A program made the translations under genes and the position numbers. From positions 124,001 through 188,000 of the forward strand of contig NZ_JABRWJ010000007.1 of NCBI RefSeq assembly GCF_013266755.1: a stretch of 64,000 nucleotides of DNA. Direction: 5' to 3'. The notes beneath the pieces were generated by a model. It was not told the origin of the DNA. It was given only the letters and a program-made list of their open reading frames with translations, and did no database searches. How positions within the stretch are numbered: position 1 is the first letter of the stretch; each line of letters starts with the position of its first letter. Source of the stretch: Pseudaquabacterium terrae (GTDB taxonomy: Bacteria; Pseudomonadota; Gammaproteobacteria; Burkholderiales; Burkholderiaceae_C). This document shows positions 8,128 through 17,023 of the stretch, piece by piece.

Positions 8128-9219
8128 CTAGGCCGCGCCGACCAGCGCCTGCAGCGCGGCGGCCTGTGCAGCGACGATGCCGCGCTCGGTGATCAGCCCG
8201 CCGACCAGCCGCGCCGGCGTCACGTCGAAGGCCGGATTCAGCGCATTGCAGCCGGCCGGCGCGAGCTGCACCTCCGTCATCTCGCCCTTGTCGTCGAGGC
8301 CGGCGATGTGCGTCAGCTCGCGCGCCGCACGCTCCTCGATCGGGATCTCGGCCCGGCCGTCGCCGAGCGTGGCATCGAAGCTCGACAGCGGCATCGCGAC
8401 GTAGAACGGCACGCCGTTGTCGTGTGCGGCCAGCGCCTTCAGGTAGGTGCCGATCTTGTTGCAGACATCGCCGTTGGCCGCCACGCGGTCGGCGCCGACC
8501 AGCACCACATCCACCTGCCCGCGCTGCATCAGATGGCCGCCGGCGTTGTCGGCGATCAGCGTGAAAGGCACGCCCTGCTGGCCGAGCTCCCAGGCGGTCA
8601 GGCTGGCGCCCTGGTTGCGTGGCCGCGTCTCGTCGACCCACACGTGCACGGCCAGGCCGGCCGCCTGCGCCTTGTAGACCGGCGCCAGCGCGGTGCCCCA
8701 GTCGACCGTCGCCAGCCAGCCGGCATTGCAATGCGTCAGCACCTGCAGCGGGGCATCCGCCGGCTTGGCCGCGGCCAGGCGGCGCAGCAGCGCGAGCCCG
8801 TGCTCGCCGATCGACTCGTTGACCGCGACGTCCTCGTCGGCGATCGCGCCGGCTTCGGCCCAGGCCGCCGCGCAGCGTTCGTCGAGGGCGATCGGGGCCA
8901 GCGCATCGAGCATGCGCTGCGTCGCCCAGGCGAGGTTCACCGCGGTCGGCCGCGCGTTGTCGAGAAAGGCCTTGGCTGCCTGCAGCGCCGCGTCGGTCGC
9001 CTGGTGGCGGCATTGCAGTGCCAGGCCATAAGCGGCGGTCGCGCCGATCAGCGGCGCGCCGCGCACCGCCATCGAGCGGATCGCCGCATGCACTTCGGCG
9101 ATGTCGGTCAGGCGCAGTTCGAGCCAGCGGTGCGGCAGGCCGCGCTGGTCGATGATGTAGACGGCATCGGCCTCGGCGGCCGGCCAGATCGTGCGGCGGC
9201 GCTGGCCGGCGACGATCAT
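8128..9219 (-). CDS. mtnA: S-methyl-5-thioribose-1-phosphate isomerase
   Basis: A 363-residue enzyme of the eIF2B-like isomerase family that converts methylthioribose-1-phosphate to methylthioribulose-1-phosphate in methionine salvage. Family signatures are RGAPLIGATAAYG (about 53-65), LTHCNAGWLATVDWGTALA with the catalytic Cys at 164, VDETRPRNQGA and VGADRVAANGD with the catalytic Asp at 244. The start overlaps the stop of the phosphorylase gene upstream by four bases, so the two are translationally coupled. Length is normal for the family. No further salvage genes (mtnB, mtnC, mtnD) adjoin it here. Confidence 0.95.
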   Translation of the reverse strand: MIVAGQRRRTIWPAAEADAVYIIDQRGLPHRWLELRLTDIAEVHAAIRSMAVRGAPLIGATAAYGLALQCRHQATDAALQAAKAFLDNARPTAVNLAWATQRMLDALAPIALDERCAAAWAEAGAIADEDVAVNESIGEHGLALLRRLAAAKPADAPLQVLTHCNAGWLATVDWGTALAPVYKAQAAGLAVHVWVDETRPRNQGASLTAWELGQQGVPFTLIADNAGGHLMQRGQVDVVLVGADRVAANGDVCNKIGTYLKALAAHDNGVPFYVAMPLSSFDATLGDGRAEIPIEERAARELTHIAGLDDKGEMTEVQLAPAGCNALNPAFDVTPARLVGGLITERGIVAAQAAALQALVGAA

Positions 9220-10088
9220 CCGAGCAGTCTCCCGGCGATGAACTTCAACTGTTCAACGACCGCGGGATCACGCGCTGACGGCGCCGTGATCAGCGCATGG
9301 TCGAGGGCACGCCGGCAGGCGCAGCCGGCCGCCGTCGGATCGTGGCAGGCCGCTTCGGCCACGCCCGCGACGAGCGCGCGCCCGCGGTCGGCGTTCGACA
9401 ACAGCACCTGGATGATCGCGTCGACGGTCACGGCGTCATGCTGCGGGTGCCAGCAGTCGAAGTCCGTGACCATGGCTACCGAGGCGTAACAGAGTTCAGC
9501 CTCGCGGGCGAGCGCCGCCTCGGGCAGGTTCGTCATGCCGATGACGTCGGCATTCCACGAGCGGTACAGGCGCGACTCGGCCAGCGTGCTGAACTGCGGC
9601 CCTTCGATCGCCAGGTAGGTGCCGCCGCGCGTGGCCGCGATGTCCAGCGCCGACAACGCTTGTTGCAGATGGTCGCCGAGCCGCCCGCACACGGGATGGG
9701 CCATCGACACATGCGCGACCAGCCCGCGGCCGAAGAAGGACTTGACCCGCGCCGTCGTGCGGTCGATGAACTGGTCGACCAGCACGAAGCGCCCCGGCGG
9801 CAGGTCGGCGCGCAGGCTGCCGACGGCGCTCAGCGACAGCACGTCCGTCACGCCCAGGTGCTTCAGCGCCGCGATGTTGGCCCGGTAGTTGACCTCCGAG
9901 GGCGGAATGAGGTGGCCGCGGCCATGGCGCGGCAGGAAGGCCAGCCGGGCCGGCCCGCGCGGCGTCGGCAGCGTGCCGATGAAGATTTGATCGGACGGCG
10001 CGCCCCAGGGCGTGTCGACCGCCACCCACGCCGTGTCCTGCAGGCCCGCGAGCTCGTAGACGCCGCTGCCGCCGATGATGCCGAGCAT
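9216..10088 (-). CDS. mtnP: methylthioadenosine/methylthioinosine phosphorylase
   Basis: A 290-residue phosphorylase that cleaves 5'-methylthioadenosine (or methylthioinosine), a by-product of polyamine synthesis, giving the substrate for MtnA. Visible signatures are MLGIIGGSGVYE at the N-terminus, PRHGRGHLIPPSEVNYRANI, GGTYLAIEGPQFSTLAESR, and GMTNLPEAALAREAELCYA followed by TDFDCW, the pattern of MTA-type rather than guanosine/inosine phosphorylases. The bases before the ATG contain AAAGGAGC, a strong ribosome site. MTA and MTI enzymes cannot be separated confidently from sequence alone. Confidence 0.9.
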   Translation of the reverse strand: MLGIIGGSGVYELAGLQDTAWVAVDTPWGAPSDQIFIGTLPTPRGPARLAFLPRHGRGHLIPPSEVNYRANIAALKHLGVTDVLSLSAVGSLRADLPPGRFVLVDQFIDRTTARVKSFFGRGLVAHVSMAHPVCGRLGDHLQQALSALDIAATRGGTYLAIEGPQFSTLAESRLYRSWNADVIGMTNLPEAALAREAELCYASVAMVTDFDCWHPQHDAVTVDAIIQVLLSNADRGRALVAGVAEAACHDPTAAGCACRRALDHALITAPSARDPAVVEQLKFIAGRLLG

Positions 10089-10119
10089 GGACGCTCCTTT
10101 GGTGCGTTGGGTCCCGACG

Positions 10120-10518
10120 TCAGGCAGCCCAGTTCTCGAGACGCAGGCCCGGCACCCGTTCGAACTCGCGCAGGTTGTTGCTGACGAGTGTTGCGCCGAC
10201 GGCGTGTGCGTGGGCGGCGATCAGCGTGTCATAGGGTCCGATAGGCGTACCTTGCGACGCGAGCCAGGCGCGCAATGAGCCACTGAGTTCCGCGGCAGCT
10301 GCATCGAAGGGTGAAACTTCGAGGGTCGCCAGGAAGCGGCGCAAGGCTTCCAGGTTGCGCTTGGATCCGGTGCGCGCGACGCCGTAGTGGAGTTCGGCAG
10401 CGGTGATCGACGATACGCCCAGGCCGGCTGGTTGATGCTCGCGCAGCTTCCTCAACACGGCAGGCGGCCGTTCGTTGATGGCGTAGATGCAGATGTCGGT
10501 ATCGAGCATGTACCGCAT
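10120..10518 (-). CDS. vapC: PIN-domain ribonuclease toxin VapC
   Basis: A 132-residue PIN-domain protein. Acidic active-site residues appear as Asp6/Asp8 in [15 protein letters not shown], Glu42 in ITAAELHYGV and Asp97 in IGPYDTLIAAHA, and the C-terminus NNLREFERVPGLRLENW is characteristic of VapC. The ATG at 10518 overlaps the antitoxin stop by one base, so the much longer open frame upstream is a shadow of vapB. VapC toxins cleave tRNA or rRNA and are neutralised by VapB. The active site looks intact, so the pair is probably functional. Confidence 0.93.
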   Translation of the reverse strand: MRYMLDTDICIYAINERPPAVLRKLREHQPAGLGVSSITAAELHYGVARTGSKRNLEALRRFLATLEVSPFDAAAAELSGSLRAWLASQGTPIGPYDTLIAAHAHAVGATLVSNNLREFERVPGLRLENWAA

Positions 10519-10760
10519 CAGCGTTGAACCTCGAACGTGGCGCGGTGCTGCTCGGGCGGCTGATCGCGCTGCAGCCGGACATCGGGCTCGAATGCCTCCA
10601 AGGCCGCGATCATCGCGTTGGCATCCGGAGGCGGCACGGCGCTGAGCACCACCTCGTTGCCGACGCGGCGCACGTGCACTTCTGTACCCTCGAAGCGGAA
10701 CTCCTTGGGCAGACGGACGGCCTGGCTGCCGCCGTGCGTGAAGAGCTTGGCAACGCTCAT
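10518..10760 (-). CDS. vapB: antitoxin VapB (AbrB/MazE-like)
   Basis: An 80-residue antitoxin. The N-terminal half ([20 protein letters not shown], then [17 protein letters not shown]) is the swapped-hairpin AbrB/SpoVT DNA-binding fold found in VapB proteins. The C-terminal half should wrap the toxin. I chose the ATG at 10760 because AGGA lies eight bases upstream; the in-frame ATG at 10769 has that AGG directly abutting it. VapB normally represses its own promoter together with VapC. A TATACA element lies about 30 bases upstream of the start. Confidence 0.9.
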   Translation of the reverse strand: MSVAKLFTHGGSQAVRLPKEFRFEGTEVHVRRVGNEVVLSAVPPPDANAMIAALEAFEPDVRLQRDQPPEQHRATFEVQR

Positions 10761-10790
10761 GACGGTCATCCTGCGGTTCGAAGCCGGTAG

Positions 10791-10796
10791 TGTATA
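10791..10796 (-). promoter_or_regulatory. candidate -10 element of vapBC
   Basis: On the minus strand TATACA lies about 30 bases upstream of the vapB ATG. It overlaps the 6-base palindrome GTATAC, a plausible autorepressor contact. The matching -35 box is weak, so the call rests on the -10 element and its position. Confidence 0.35.
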
Positions 10797-10843
10797 CGGT
10801 GTAGCTATGTTGGTGAACGGCCAATGACCACTGACGCGCCGCC

Positions 10844-11872
<1,029 letters not shown>

Positions 11873-12060
11873 GACAGATTTTCTCGATGATTGAGGAGCG
11901 CAAAGAGGCCAGCGTGCGGCGCACATGCCGTGCATCCGTGCAAAGCGGCGCACACGGGCACATTTTCCCAGCAAGCGAGTCATCGTTGGAACCGCGCTGC
12001 GGAACAATCCGAGACCGTCCACATGCGCAGCGTGCGCGCCCCGTCCCAAGTAGGAAGAAC

Positions 12061-12729
12061 ATGACCCATTGCACCGGGCTCGTCGCCCTGCGCCGCCTGC
12101 GCTCAGCGCTGTCATCGACCTTGCGGCGTACGCTGGTCGCCGCACTGCCCTTCGTGGTGCCGCTCGCGCTGTCCTTCGCGCCGGCCGCGCACGCCGAGCG
12201 GCCCAAGGAACACTACATCCTGCTGCCGGGCTTTCGGGAGTTCTACGCCAACAGCTACACGCCGTCCGCGAAGAACGTGGCCTTGCTGAACCAGTTGAAG
12301 ATCGGTGCGACCACACCGCGGCGCGTGGCTTTTCATCCCGACAAGAAGCAGTTCGATTGGCTGCTGTGCCGCGGCAGCTACCCGATCTATGCGCCTGGCC
12401 AGGCGTCGTTCGCCACGCTGTTGGAGGCGGCCGTCAACCTGGAACTGCAGCAGGCAGGCCTTGCGAGCGAGGATGGGCCGAAGGTGCAGATCTGGCTGGA
12501 CCAATTCGACTTCAGTTCGGCGCTGTTCGGCAACGCCCACTGGGCCATCGACCTGACGCTGGCCGACGAGGGAAAGCCACCGATATCCGTGACCTCGGTG
12601 CACGAGTTCGAGGGGCGCCATGGCGCGGGAACGGCCTGCGGGCAGATCAGCTTTCAGCTCCAGACGGCGCTCGAGGGCGTCCTGTTCAAGCTGTACTCGG
12701 CCCCTGGGTTTTCTGCGCTGTTCCGCTGA
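12061..12729 (+). CDS. secreted protein of unknown function
   Basis: I do not recognise this family. The chosen ATG has AGTAGGAAGAAC just upstream and yields 222 residues with a clear signal peptide: a basic start, then LVAALPFVVPLALSFAPAAHA and cleavage near residue 45. An in-frame ATG at 11887 would add 58 low-complexity residues before the signal and is less likely. The mature part is mixed alpha/beta, with two Cys (LLCRGSYPIY and GTACGQISF) that could form a disulphide. It is probably periplasmic. The gene is divergent from dusA and isolated from the small genes downstream. Confidence 0.7.
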   Translation: MTHCTGLVALRRLRSALSSTLRRTLVAALPFVVPLALSFAPAAHAERPKEHYILLPGFREFYANSYTPSAKNVALLNQLKIGATTPRRVAFHPDKKQFDWLLCRGSYPIYAPGQASFATLLEAAVNLELQQAGLASEDGPKVQIWLDQFDFSSALFGNAHWAIDLTLADEGKPPISVTSVHEFEGRHGAGTACGQISFQLQTALEGVLFKLYSAPGFSALFR

Positions 12730-12805
12730 GCGGCTTCGAGTTCGAGGCCAGGCGCCTGGCTGGGCGGCTGGACCGCAGCCACTGGTTCATTCGCGCCCGG
12801 CAGCC

Positions 12806-13102
12806 TCAGAACCGCGGCAGATCGTCCAGCCGTTGCCCGCTGGCGCGCGCCTCGATCAGCCGCAGCTTGCCGTCGCTGTCGCGCTCGATCCGCACCTCGC
12901 CGCCCGACGCCCGCTGCCCGCCGTTGAGCCGGCTCCAGAACTCGATGGTCTCGCCGGCTTCGATAGCAGCCGCGAGCTGCTCCAGCGTGGCTTCCTGCGC
13001 CGCACCGGTCGGCATTCGGGCCGTGGCGACCTCCTGCCATCGAACCACGGCGATCCGGCCATCGAGACCGAGCCGGACGTGCGTGATGCCGCGGGTCATC
13101 AT
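12806..13102 (-). CDS. hypothetical protein (98 aa), paired with a membrane peptide
   Basis: An unrecognised 98-residue soluble protein with no signal peptide or membrane segment. The N-terminal half looks beta-rich (ITHVRLGLDGRIAVVRWQEV). A helical middle (ATLEQLAAAIEAGETIEFW) is followed by another strand pair (GGEVRIERDSDGKLRLIEA). Two adjacent ATGs (13102 and 13099) can start it, only two bases after the stop of the 51-residue gene, so translation is likely coupled. Codon use matches its neighbours, which supports coding. Confidence 0.6.
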   Translation of the reverse strand: MMTRGITHVRLGLDGRIAVVRWQEVATARMPTGAAQEATLEQLAAAIEAGETIEFWSRLNGGQRASGGEVRIERDSDGKLRLIEARASGQRLDDLPRF

Positions 13103-13104
13103 CG

Positions 13105-13260
13105 TCAGGGGAACCGGCCGGAGGCGACCGAGGCTGCCAGTGCCGGCACGTCAATGCTGACCTGTTGCACGGTCAGCTCGGCAGGCCGCGTGGCGAGCCA
13201 GTAGCCGCCCAGTGCGGCAATGGCCAGGATGCTGCCCGTCAGGATGGTCGATCGCTTCAT
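13105..13260 (-). CDS. small single-pass membrane protein (51 aa)
   Basis: A 51-residue protein opening with MKRSTILTGSILAIAALGGYW, one hydrophobic helix after a basic start, then a short exported or periplasmic tail. The ATG at 13260 has CCGGGAGCACAC upstream, a good ribosome site; the longer open frame starting at 13302 is less likely. It ends two bases before the 98-residue gene, suggesting a two-gene unit. No family is recognised. Confidence 0.6.
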   Translation of the reverse strand: MKRSTILTGSILAIAALGGYWLATRPAELTVQQVSIDVPALAASVASGRFP

Positions 13261-13360
13261 GTGTGCTCCCGGCAGCCGGGAGTCGGCGCAGGTCACGACC
13301 ACAGGCTACGCGCCCGATCGACACGCTCGCAATACGCTGTATCGCGTAGGGCAAGCTCAC

Positions 13361-14242
13361 TTACACCCTCGCCGCGTTCATGGCCATGCCCGCGGCCAGC
13401 CGGGGCAGCAGCTGCTGCGGCAGGTCGTGGCCCATGCCCGGGATCAGGTCACGGCTGGCGCCAGAGATCTTTTGCAACAGGTCGTGTGCCGCACCCACCG
13501 GCACCAGCGGGTCGTCCTCGCCGTGGATCACGTGCGTCGGCGCCTGGATGTCCCTCAGCAGCGGCGAGCGGTCGCCATCCGCGGCGATGGCCACCATCTG
13601 GCGCACGACGCCCGCCGGGTGGTACGAGCGGCGCACGCTGCGTTCGAGGCGCTGGCGCAGCGCTTGCGGATCGGGCCGGTAGGCCGGGCTGCCGATGACG
13701 TGGAACAGGTGTTCGTAGTGCGCGATCTTCGCTTCCAGGTCCGGGCCGCGCGGCCGCGTCATCAGCGCCTGGCGCACCGCCATGCGCGGCTGGGGCAGAT
13801 GGCGCGCGCCGGAGCTGGTCATCAGCAGCGTCAGGCTGGCCACGCGCTGCGGATGGCGGGCGGCGAGGTGCTGCGCGATCATGCCGCCCATCGAGGCGCC
13901 GCAGACGTGCGCCCGCGCGATGCCCAGCGCATCGAGCACGCCGAGCGCGTCGTCGGCCATCGCGCTCATCGGGTACGGCGAGCGCACCTTCAGGTGCAGC
14001 GCGTGGCGCAGCGCCGCCTTGACCAGGCTCGGCACGCCGAGGTGGTCGAGGTGCGAGCTCAGGCCGATGTCGCGGTTGTCGAGCCGTATCACGCGAAAGC
14101 CGCGGCCGACCAGGTCGGCGACGAGCTCGTCGGGCCAGGCGATCAGCTGCATGCCCAGGCCCATGATCAGCAGCAGCGGCTCGCCGTTGGGCGGGCCCTG
14201 GTCGTCGACCTCGAATTCGAGGCCATTGGCTTGCACGCGCAT
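13361..14242 (-). CDS. alpha/beta hydrolase
   Basis: A 293-residue alpha/beta-hydrolase-fold enzyme. The oxyanion region is LLLIMGLGMQL, the nucleophile elbow is CGASMGGMIAQHLA (Ser in G-A-S-M-G), the acid is Asp in VIHGEDDPLVP and the His is in MGHDLPQQL, so the triad is complete. The GMGMQL-type oxyanion loop and overall layout are common in esterases and lactonases. The ATG at 14242 is favoured; the open frame continues through the neighbouring hydrolase only as a shadow. It lies 20 bases downstream of another hydrolase and near an acyltransferase, suggesting lipid or ester metabolism. The substrate is unknown. Confidence 0.85.
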   Translation of the reverse strand: MRVQANGLEFEVDDQGPPNGEPLLLIMGLGMQLIAWPDELVADLVGRGFRVIRLDNRDIGLSSHLDHLGVPSLVKAALRHALHLKVRSPYPMSAMADDALGVLDALGIARAHVCGASMGGMIAQHLAARHPQRVASLTLLMTSSGARHLPQPRMAVRQALMTRPRGPDLEAKIAHYEHLFHVIGSPAYRPDPQALRQRLERSVRRSYHPAGVVRQMVAIAADGDRSPLLRDIQAPTHVIHGEDDPLVPVGAAHDLLQKISGASRDLIPGMGHDLPQQLLPRLAAGMAMNAARV

Positions 14243-14262
14243 CGTGACGCTCGTTTCGATGG

Positions 14263-15090
14263 TTAGAACTGGCTGGCCTGCATCGGCGACAGGTGCGTCG
14301 TCTTGAAGAACCAGCGCCGCGCGCCGCGCAGGTCGAAGCGCTCCCAGCGCCCGGGGTCCTGCGCCAGGCGGTCGGCGATGGCGTACAGCGCGAGCGGGTT
14401 CATGCCCATGCCGATGTGGCTGGCATGGACCTCGATGTTCTCGGCATGTGGCTCGTCGGGGTTGATGCTGCACTGCCAGGCGACGACGCCGTCGGTCTTG
14501 CTGTAGATCGAGGTTGTCGGCACCGGCGGCGGCACGCGCAGCTGCGCGATCAGCGCCTCGTTGTGCTCGACGCTCTGGCCGCTGACCATCTCGTAGAAGC
14601 GCCACGCGTTGGTGGCGCGCGGATGGCCGGCGAAGGGCGAGCCGAGCGTGATGACGCAGCGCGCGCGCTCGGGTACTTCCTTCGCCAGCTCGCGGGCGTA
14701 GACGCCGCCCAGGCTCCAGCCGATCAGGCTGACCGGGCGCTGGTGGCGCTCGGCGACGTAGCGGTAATGCTCGCGGCAGGCCTCGAGCACGCCGTTGCGC
14801 GGACCGAAGTTGAAGCCCTGCTTCCACGGGTACGGCACGTAGCCCCGGTCCTCGAGGAAGCTGCGCAGCGGGGCGGTGGTGATGTCGGTGGCGCCGAGGC
14901 CGGGGAAGACCAGCACCGGATGCCCGTCGCCGCGCGGCAACTGGCGCAGCCACGGCGCGGCGGCCAGCATCGCAGCCCACTCCCAGGGCGCACGGGCTTC
15001 GAGCATCAGCAGCAGCGGCCCCGGGGGTTGAAGGTGGTCCACACCGGGAGGCGGCGGGCCGGCGGGCTTGCGTCGGCGATTCAGGGCCAT
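14263..15090 (-). CDS. alpha/beta hydrolase, lipase-like
   Basis: A 275-residue hydrolase with PVLVFPGLGATDI as the oxyanion strand, the elbow LIGWSLGGVYARELA (Ser in G-W-S-L-G), an acid in the YSKTDGVVAW strand and the HIGMG region supplying a His. It resembles triacylglycerol lipases and PGAP1-like esterases. It begins 51 bases after the wax-ester synthase/DGAT stop and precedes a second hydrolase, so the three may be one operon for making and mobilising neutral lipids. No signal peptide is seen, so it is probably cytoplasmic. Confidence 0.83.
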   Translation of the reverse strand: MALNRRRKPAGPPPPGVDHLQPPGPLLLMLEARAPWEWAAMLAAAPWLRQLPRGDGHPVLVFPGLGATDITTAPLRSFLEDRGYVPYPWKQGFNFGPRNGVLEACREHYRYVAERHQRPVSLIGWSLGGVYARELAKEVPERARCVITLGSPFAGHPRATNAWRFYEMVSGQSVEHNEALIAQLRVPPPVPTTSIYSKTDGVVAWQCSINPDEPHAENIEVHASHIGMGMNPLALYAIADRLAQDPGRWERFDLRGARRWFFKTTHLSPMQASQF

Positions 15091-15141
15091 TCAGGACGTG
15101 TTGTGTTGCCGGGCTCCCAACGTGCCCGGATGCGTCCGATC

Positions 15142-16902
15142 TTATCGGCGCCGCTTGGGGGCCGACGGAGCGCTTGCCCTAGGTGCACGTGTCACGAGAG
15201 CGACAGTGTCGAGCGCCGCCTGGGTGGCACCTCTCGTCGCGGTGCGGGTCGCCGTCTGCATGGCGGTCTTCACCGCCTGGCCGACCGCCGCGCCGACGAC
15301 GCCGCGCGCCGCATCCGGCAGCGCCCGCGACACGCTGCGGCCGACGGCGCTGCCGGCGACACCCTTCATCGCGTCGCTGACGACGCCGGCGAGCCGCCGC
15401 CGCGCCTGGCCGAGCACCGCGCGGCCGGTCTCCGCGACGCCTGGCGCCGCGGTGACCGGCGGCGGATTCAGCGCGCGCAGGTCGTCGAAGGCCACCTGCA
15501 TCGCATTGGCCAGCTGCCGCACGTCGGGCATCGCCTGCGCATCCGCCATGACGCCGAAATCGAGCTGGTCCTCGTAGCTGTGCACGGTGACGTTCAGCGC
15601 CATGCCGTGCACGACGATCGAGGTCGGGTAGTTGGCCTTCATGCGCGCGCCGGCCATGAACAGCGGCACCGGCGGGCCGGGCACGTTGCTGATCGCCACG
15701 TTGGCCACCTGCGGGATCTTCTCGGCCAGCCGCGCCTTGCCGTAGAGCGCAGTGGCGGCCTCGATCAGCCACGGCGCGCCGAGCGACGGGAAGTCGGTCG
15801 GCAGGATGCTCTTCAGGCTGCCCATCGTCGACTTCATCGCCGCGGTCGCCGCCTTGACGTGCGCCAGGCGCTTGCGCAGGTCGGCCAGGTGCGTGCCCAG
15901 GCTGATCAGGCTCATCGAGGCCTGGTTGTCGGAGGTGGTGTCGCCCTTCTCGCGCAGCGAGATCGGCACCGCGGCGATCAGCGACTTGCGCGGCAGCGTG
16001 CCGTGCTGCTGGAAATAACGCCGCAAGGCGGTGGAGCAGATCAGCAGCACCATGTCGTTGATGGTCGCGTCGTTGGCGCGGCCGATCGCCTTCAGCTCGG
16101 CCAGCGGCAGCGACACGCCGGCGAAGGCGCGGCCGGCGGTGACCGACTGGTTCAGCACGGTGCGCGGCGCCAGCGTGACATTGCTGACCTTGGCGCCCTT
16201 CTTCTTGCCGCCGAGCAGCTGGCTCTTCTGCAGCACCACGCCGGCGGTGCTGGCGATGGTGCCGACGGTGTCGGGCAGTGACTTGACGATGTTGGCGACC
16301 TGTTTCGCCTCGTTGGCCAGCACGCCGCGCAGCATCTCCGGCACGCCGAGGCGGAAGGTCTTCTCGCGCTTGCTGGGCTTGATGTCGAGGTCGCGGCCGC
16401 TCGGCACCAGGTCGAGGATCACCTGGCCGAGTGCGACGGCGGCCTGGCCGTCGACCGCCGCATGGTGCAGCTGCGAGTACAGGCCGACCCGCCGGCGCCC
16501 TTCCGGCGACGGGCCCAGGCCTTCGAGCACCCAGAACTTCCACAGCGGCCGCTTGCGGTCGAGCAGCTTGACGTGCAGCTCGCCGATGGCGGCTTCGAGC
16601 GCCGCCATGCCGTCGCCCTGCTTCGCGCTCTTCGGCAGCTTGTATTCGGCGATGTGCTCGTTCAAGTCCGGCTCGGCATCGACCCAGGCCGGATTCGCAA
16701 GGTTCAGCGGCATCCACCACAGCCTGCGCCGCAGTGCCGGCGCCAGCGGCAGCCGCTCGGCCATGTGACGGCGCAAGGCGGTGACGAAACGGCCCTTGAA
16801 GCCGGCGGGCAGCTCGAAGACGTTGAGCGCGCCGACGTGCATCGGCATCTCGGGCGTTTCGAGGTACAGGAAGGTGGCGTCGAGGCCGGACAGGCGCTTC
16901 AT
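15142..16902 (-). CDS. wax ester synthase / diacylglycerol acyltransferase (WS/DGAT)
   Basis: A 586-residue O-acyltransferase. The N-terminus MKRLSGLDATFLYLETP and the active-site motif HHAAVDG (His146, His147, Asp151) are diagnostic of bacterial WS/DGAT enzymes, which join acyl-CoA to alcohols or diacylglycerol. The C-terminal acyltransferase half (IATAMAV-free here, but with NVAISNVPGPPVPLFMAG) is normal. The last 110 or so residues are an Ala/Thr/Val-rich tail ending in KRRR, longer than the roughly 460-480 usual for the family. The ATG at 16902 is directly preceded on the coding strand by a GC-rich repeat (16903-16978). Two lipase-like genes follow. Confidence 0.92.
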   Translation of the reverse strand: MKRLSGLDATFLYLETPEMPMHVGALNVFELPAGFKGRFVTALRRHMAERLPLAPALRRRLWWMPLNLANPAWVDAEPDLNEHIAEYKLPKSAKQGDGMAALEAAIGELHVKLLDRKRPLWKFWVLEGLGPSPEGRRRVGLYSQLHHAAVDGQAAVALGQVILDLVPSGRDLDIKPSKREKTFRLGVPEMLRGVLANEAKQVANIVKSLPDTVGTIASTAGVVLQKSQLLGGKKKGAKVSNVTLAPRTVLNQSVTAGRAFAGVSLPLAELKAIGRANDATINDMVLLICSTALRRYFQQHGTLPRKSLIAAVPISLREKGDTTSDNQASMSLISLGTHLADLRKRLAHVKAATAAMKSTMGSLKSILPTDFPSLGAPWLIEAATALYGKARLAEKIPQVANVAISNVPGPPVPLFMAGARMKANYPTSIVVHGMALNVTVHSYEDQLDFGVMADAQAMPDVRQLANAMQVAFDDLRALNPPPVTAAPGVAETGRAVLGQARRRLAGVVSDAMKGVAGSAVGRSVSRALPDAARGVVGAAVGQAVKTAMQTATRTATRGATQAALDTVALVTRAPRASAPSAPKRRR

Positions 16903-16978
16903 CAGTGCCCGCCCGGCCGCCCGAAGGGCACTGAGCGCCCCTCGGGGGCCGCGAACGAAGTGAGCTGGGGGTCCATGG
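16903..16978 (+). repeat. GC-rich interspersed repeat, copy A
   Basis: About 75 bases between the DGAT and glyoxalase-fold genes. It contains an 8-base inverted repeat (CAGTGCCC ... GGGCACTG, 16903-16931), the core CGCCCCTCGGGGG and the tail GAGCTGGGGGTCCATGG. It aligns along its length with the reverse complement of 39769-39840, sharing GGCCGCCC, AAGG, CCCCTCGGGGG and GGGGG..ATGG in the same order. Confidence 0.6.
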
Positions 16979-17023
16979 TCGGATGCTAGGGGTCCAGGTA
17001 CGCGGCGGCGGCGCGGGGGAACC

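Noticed and set aside
8114-8128. Possible terminator GCGTC-TTTAG-GACGC between the kinase and mtnA
   Set aside because: A five-base stem without a U run overlapping the mtnA stop; too weak to list.
11887-12060. N-terminal extension of the secreted protein at 12061
   Set aside because: It would bury the signal peptide 58 residues into the protein; the ATG at 12061 has a good ribosome site.
13361-14980. 539-residue frame suggesting a fused double hydrolase
   Set aside because: The N-terminal half is the out-of-frame shadow of the 14263-15090 hydrolase; only the part from the ATG at 14242 has hydrolase motifs.
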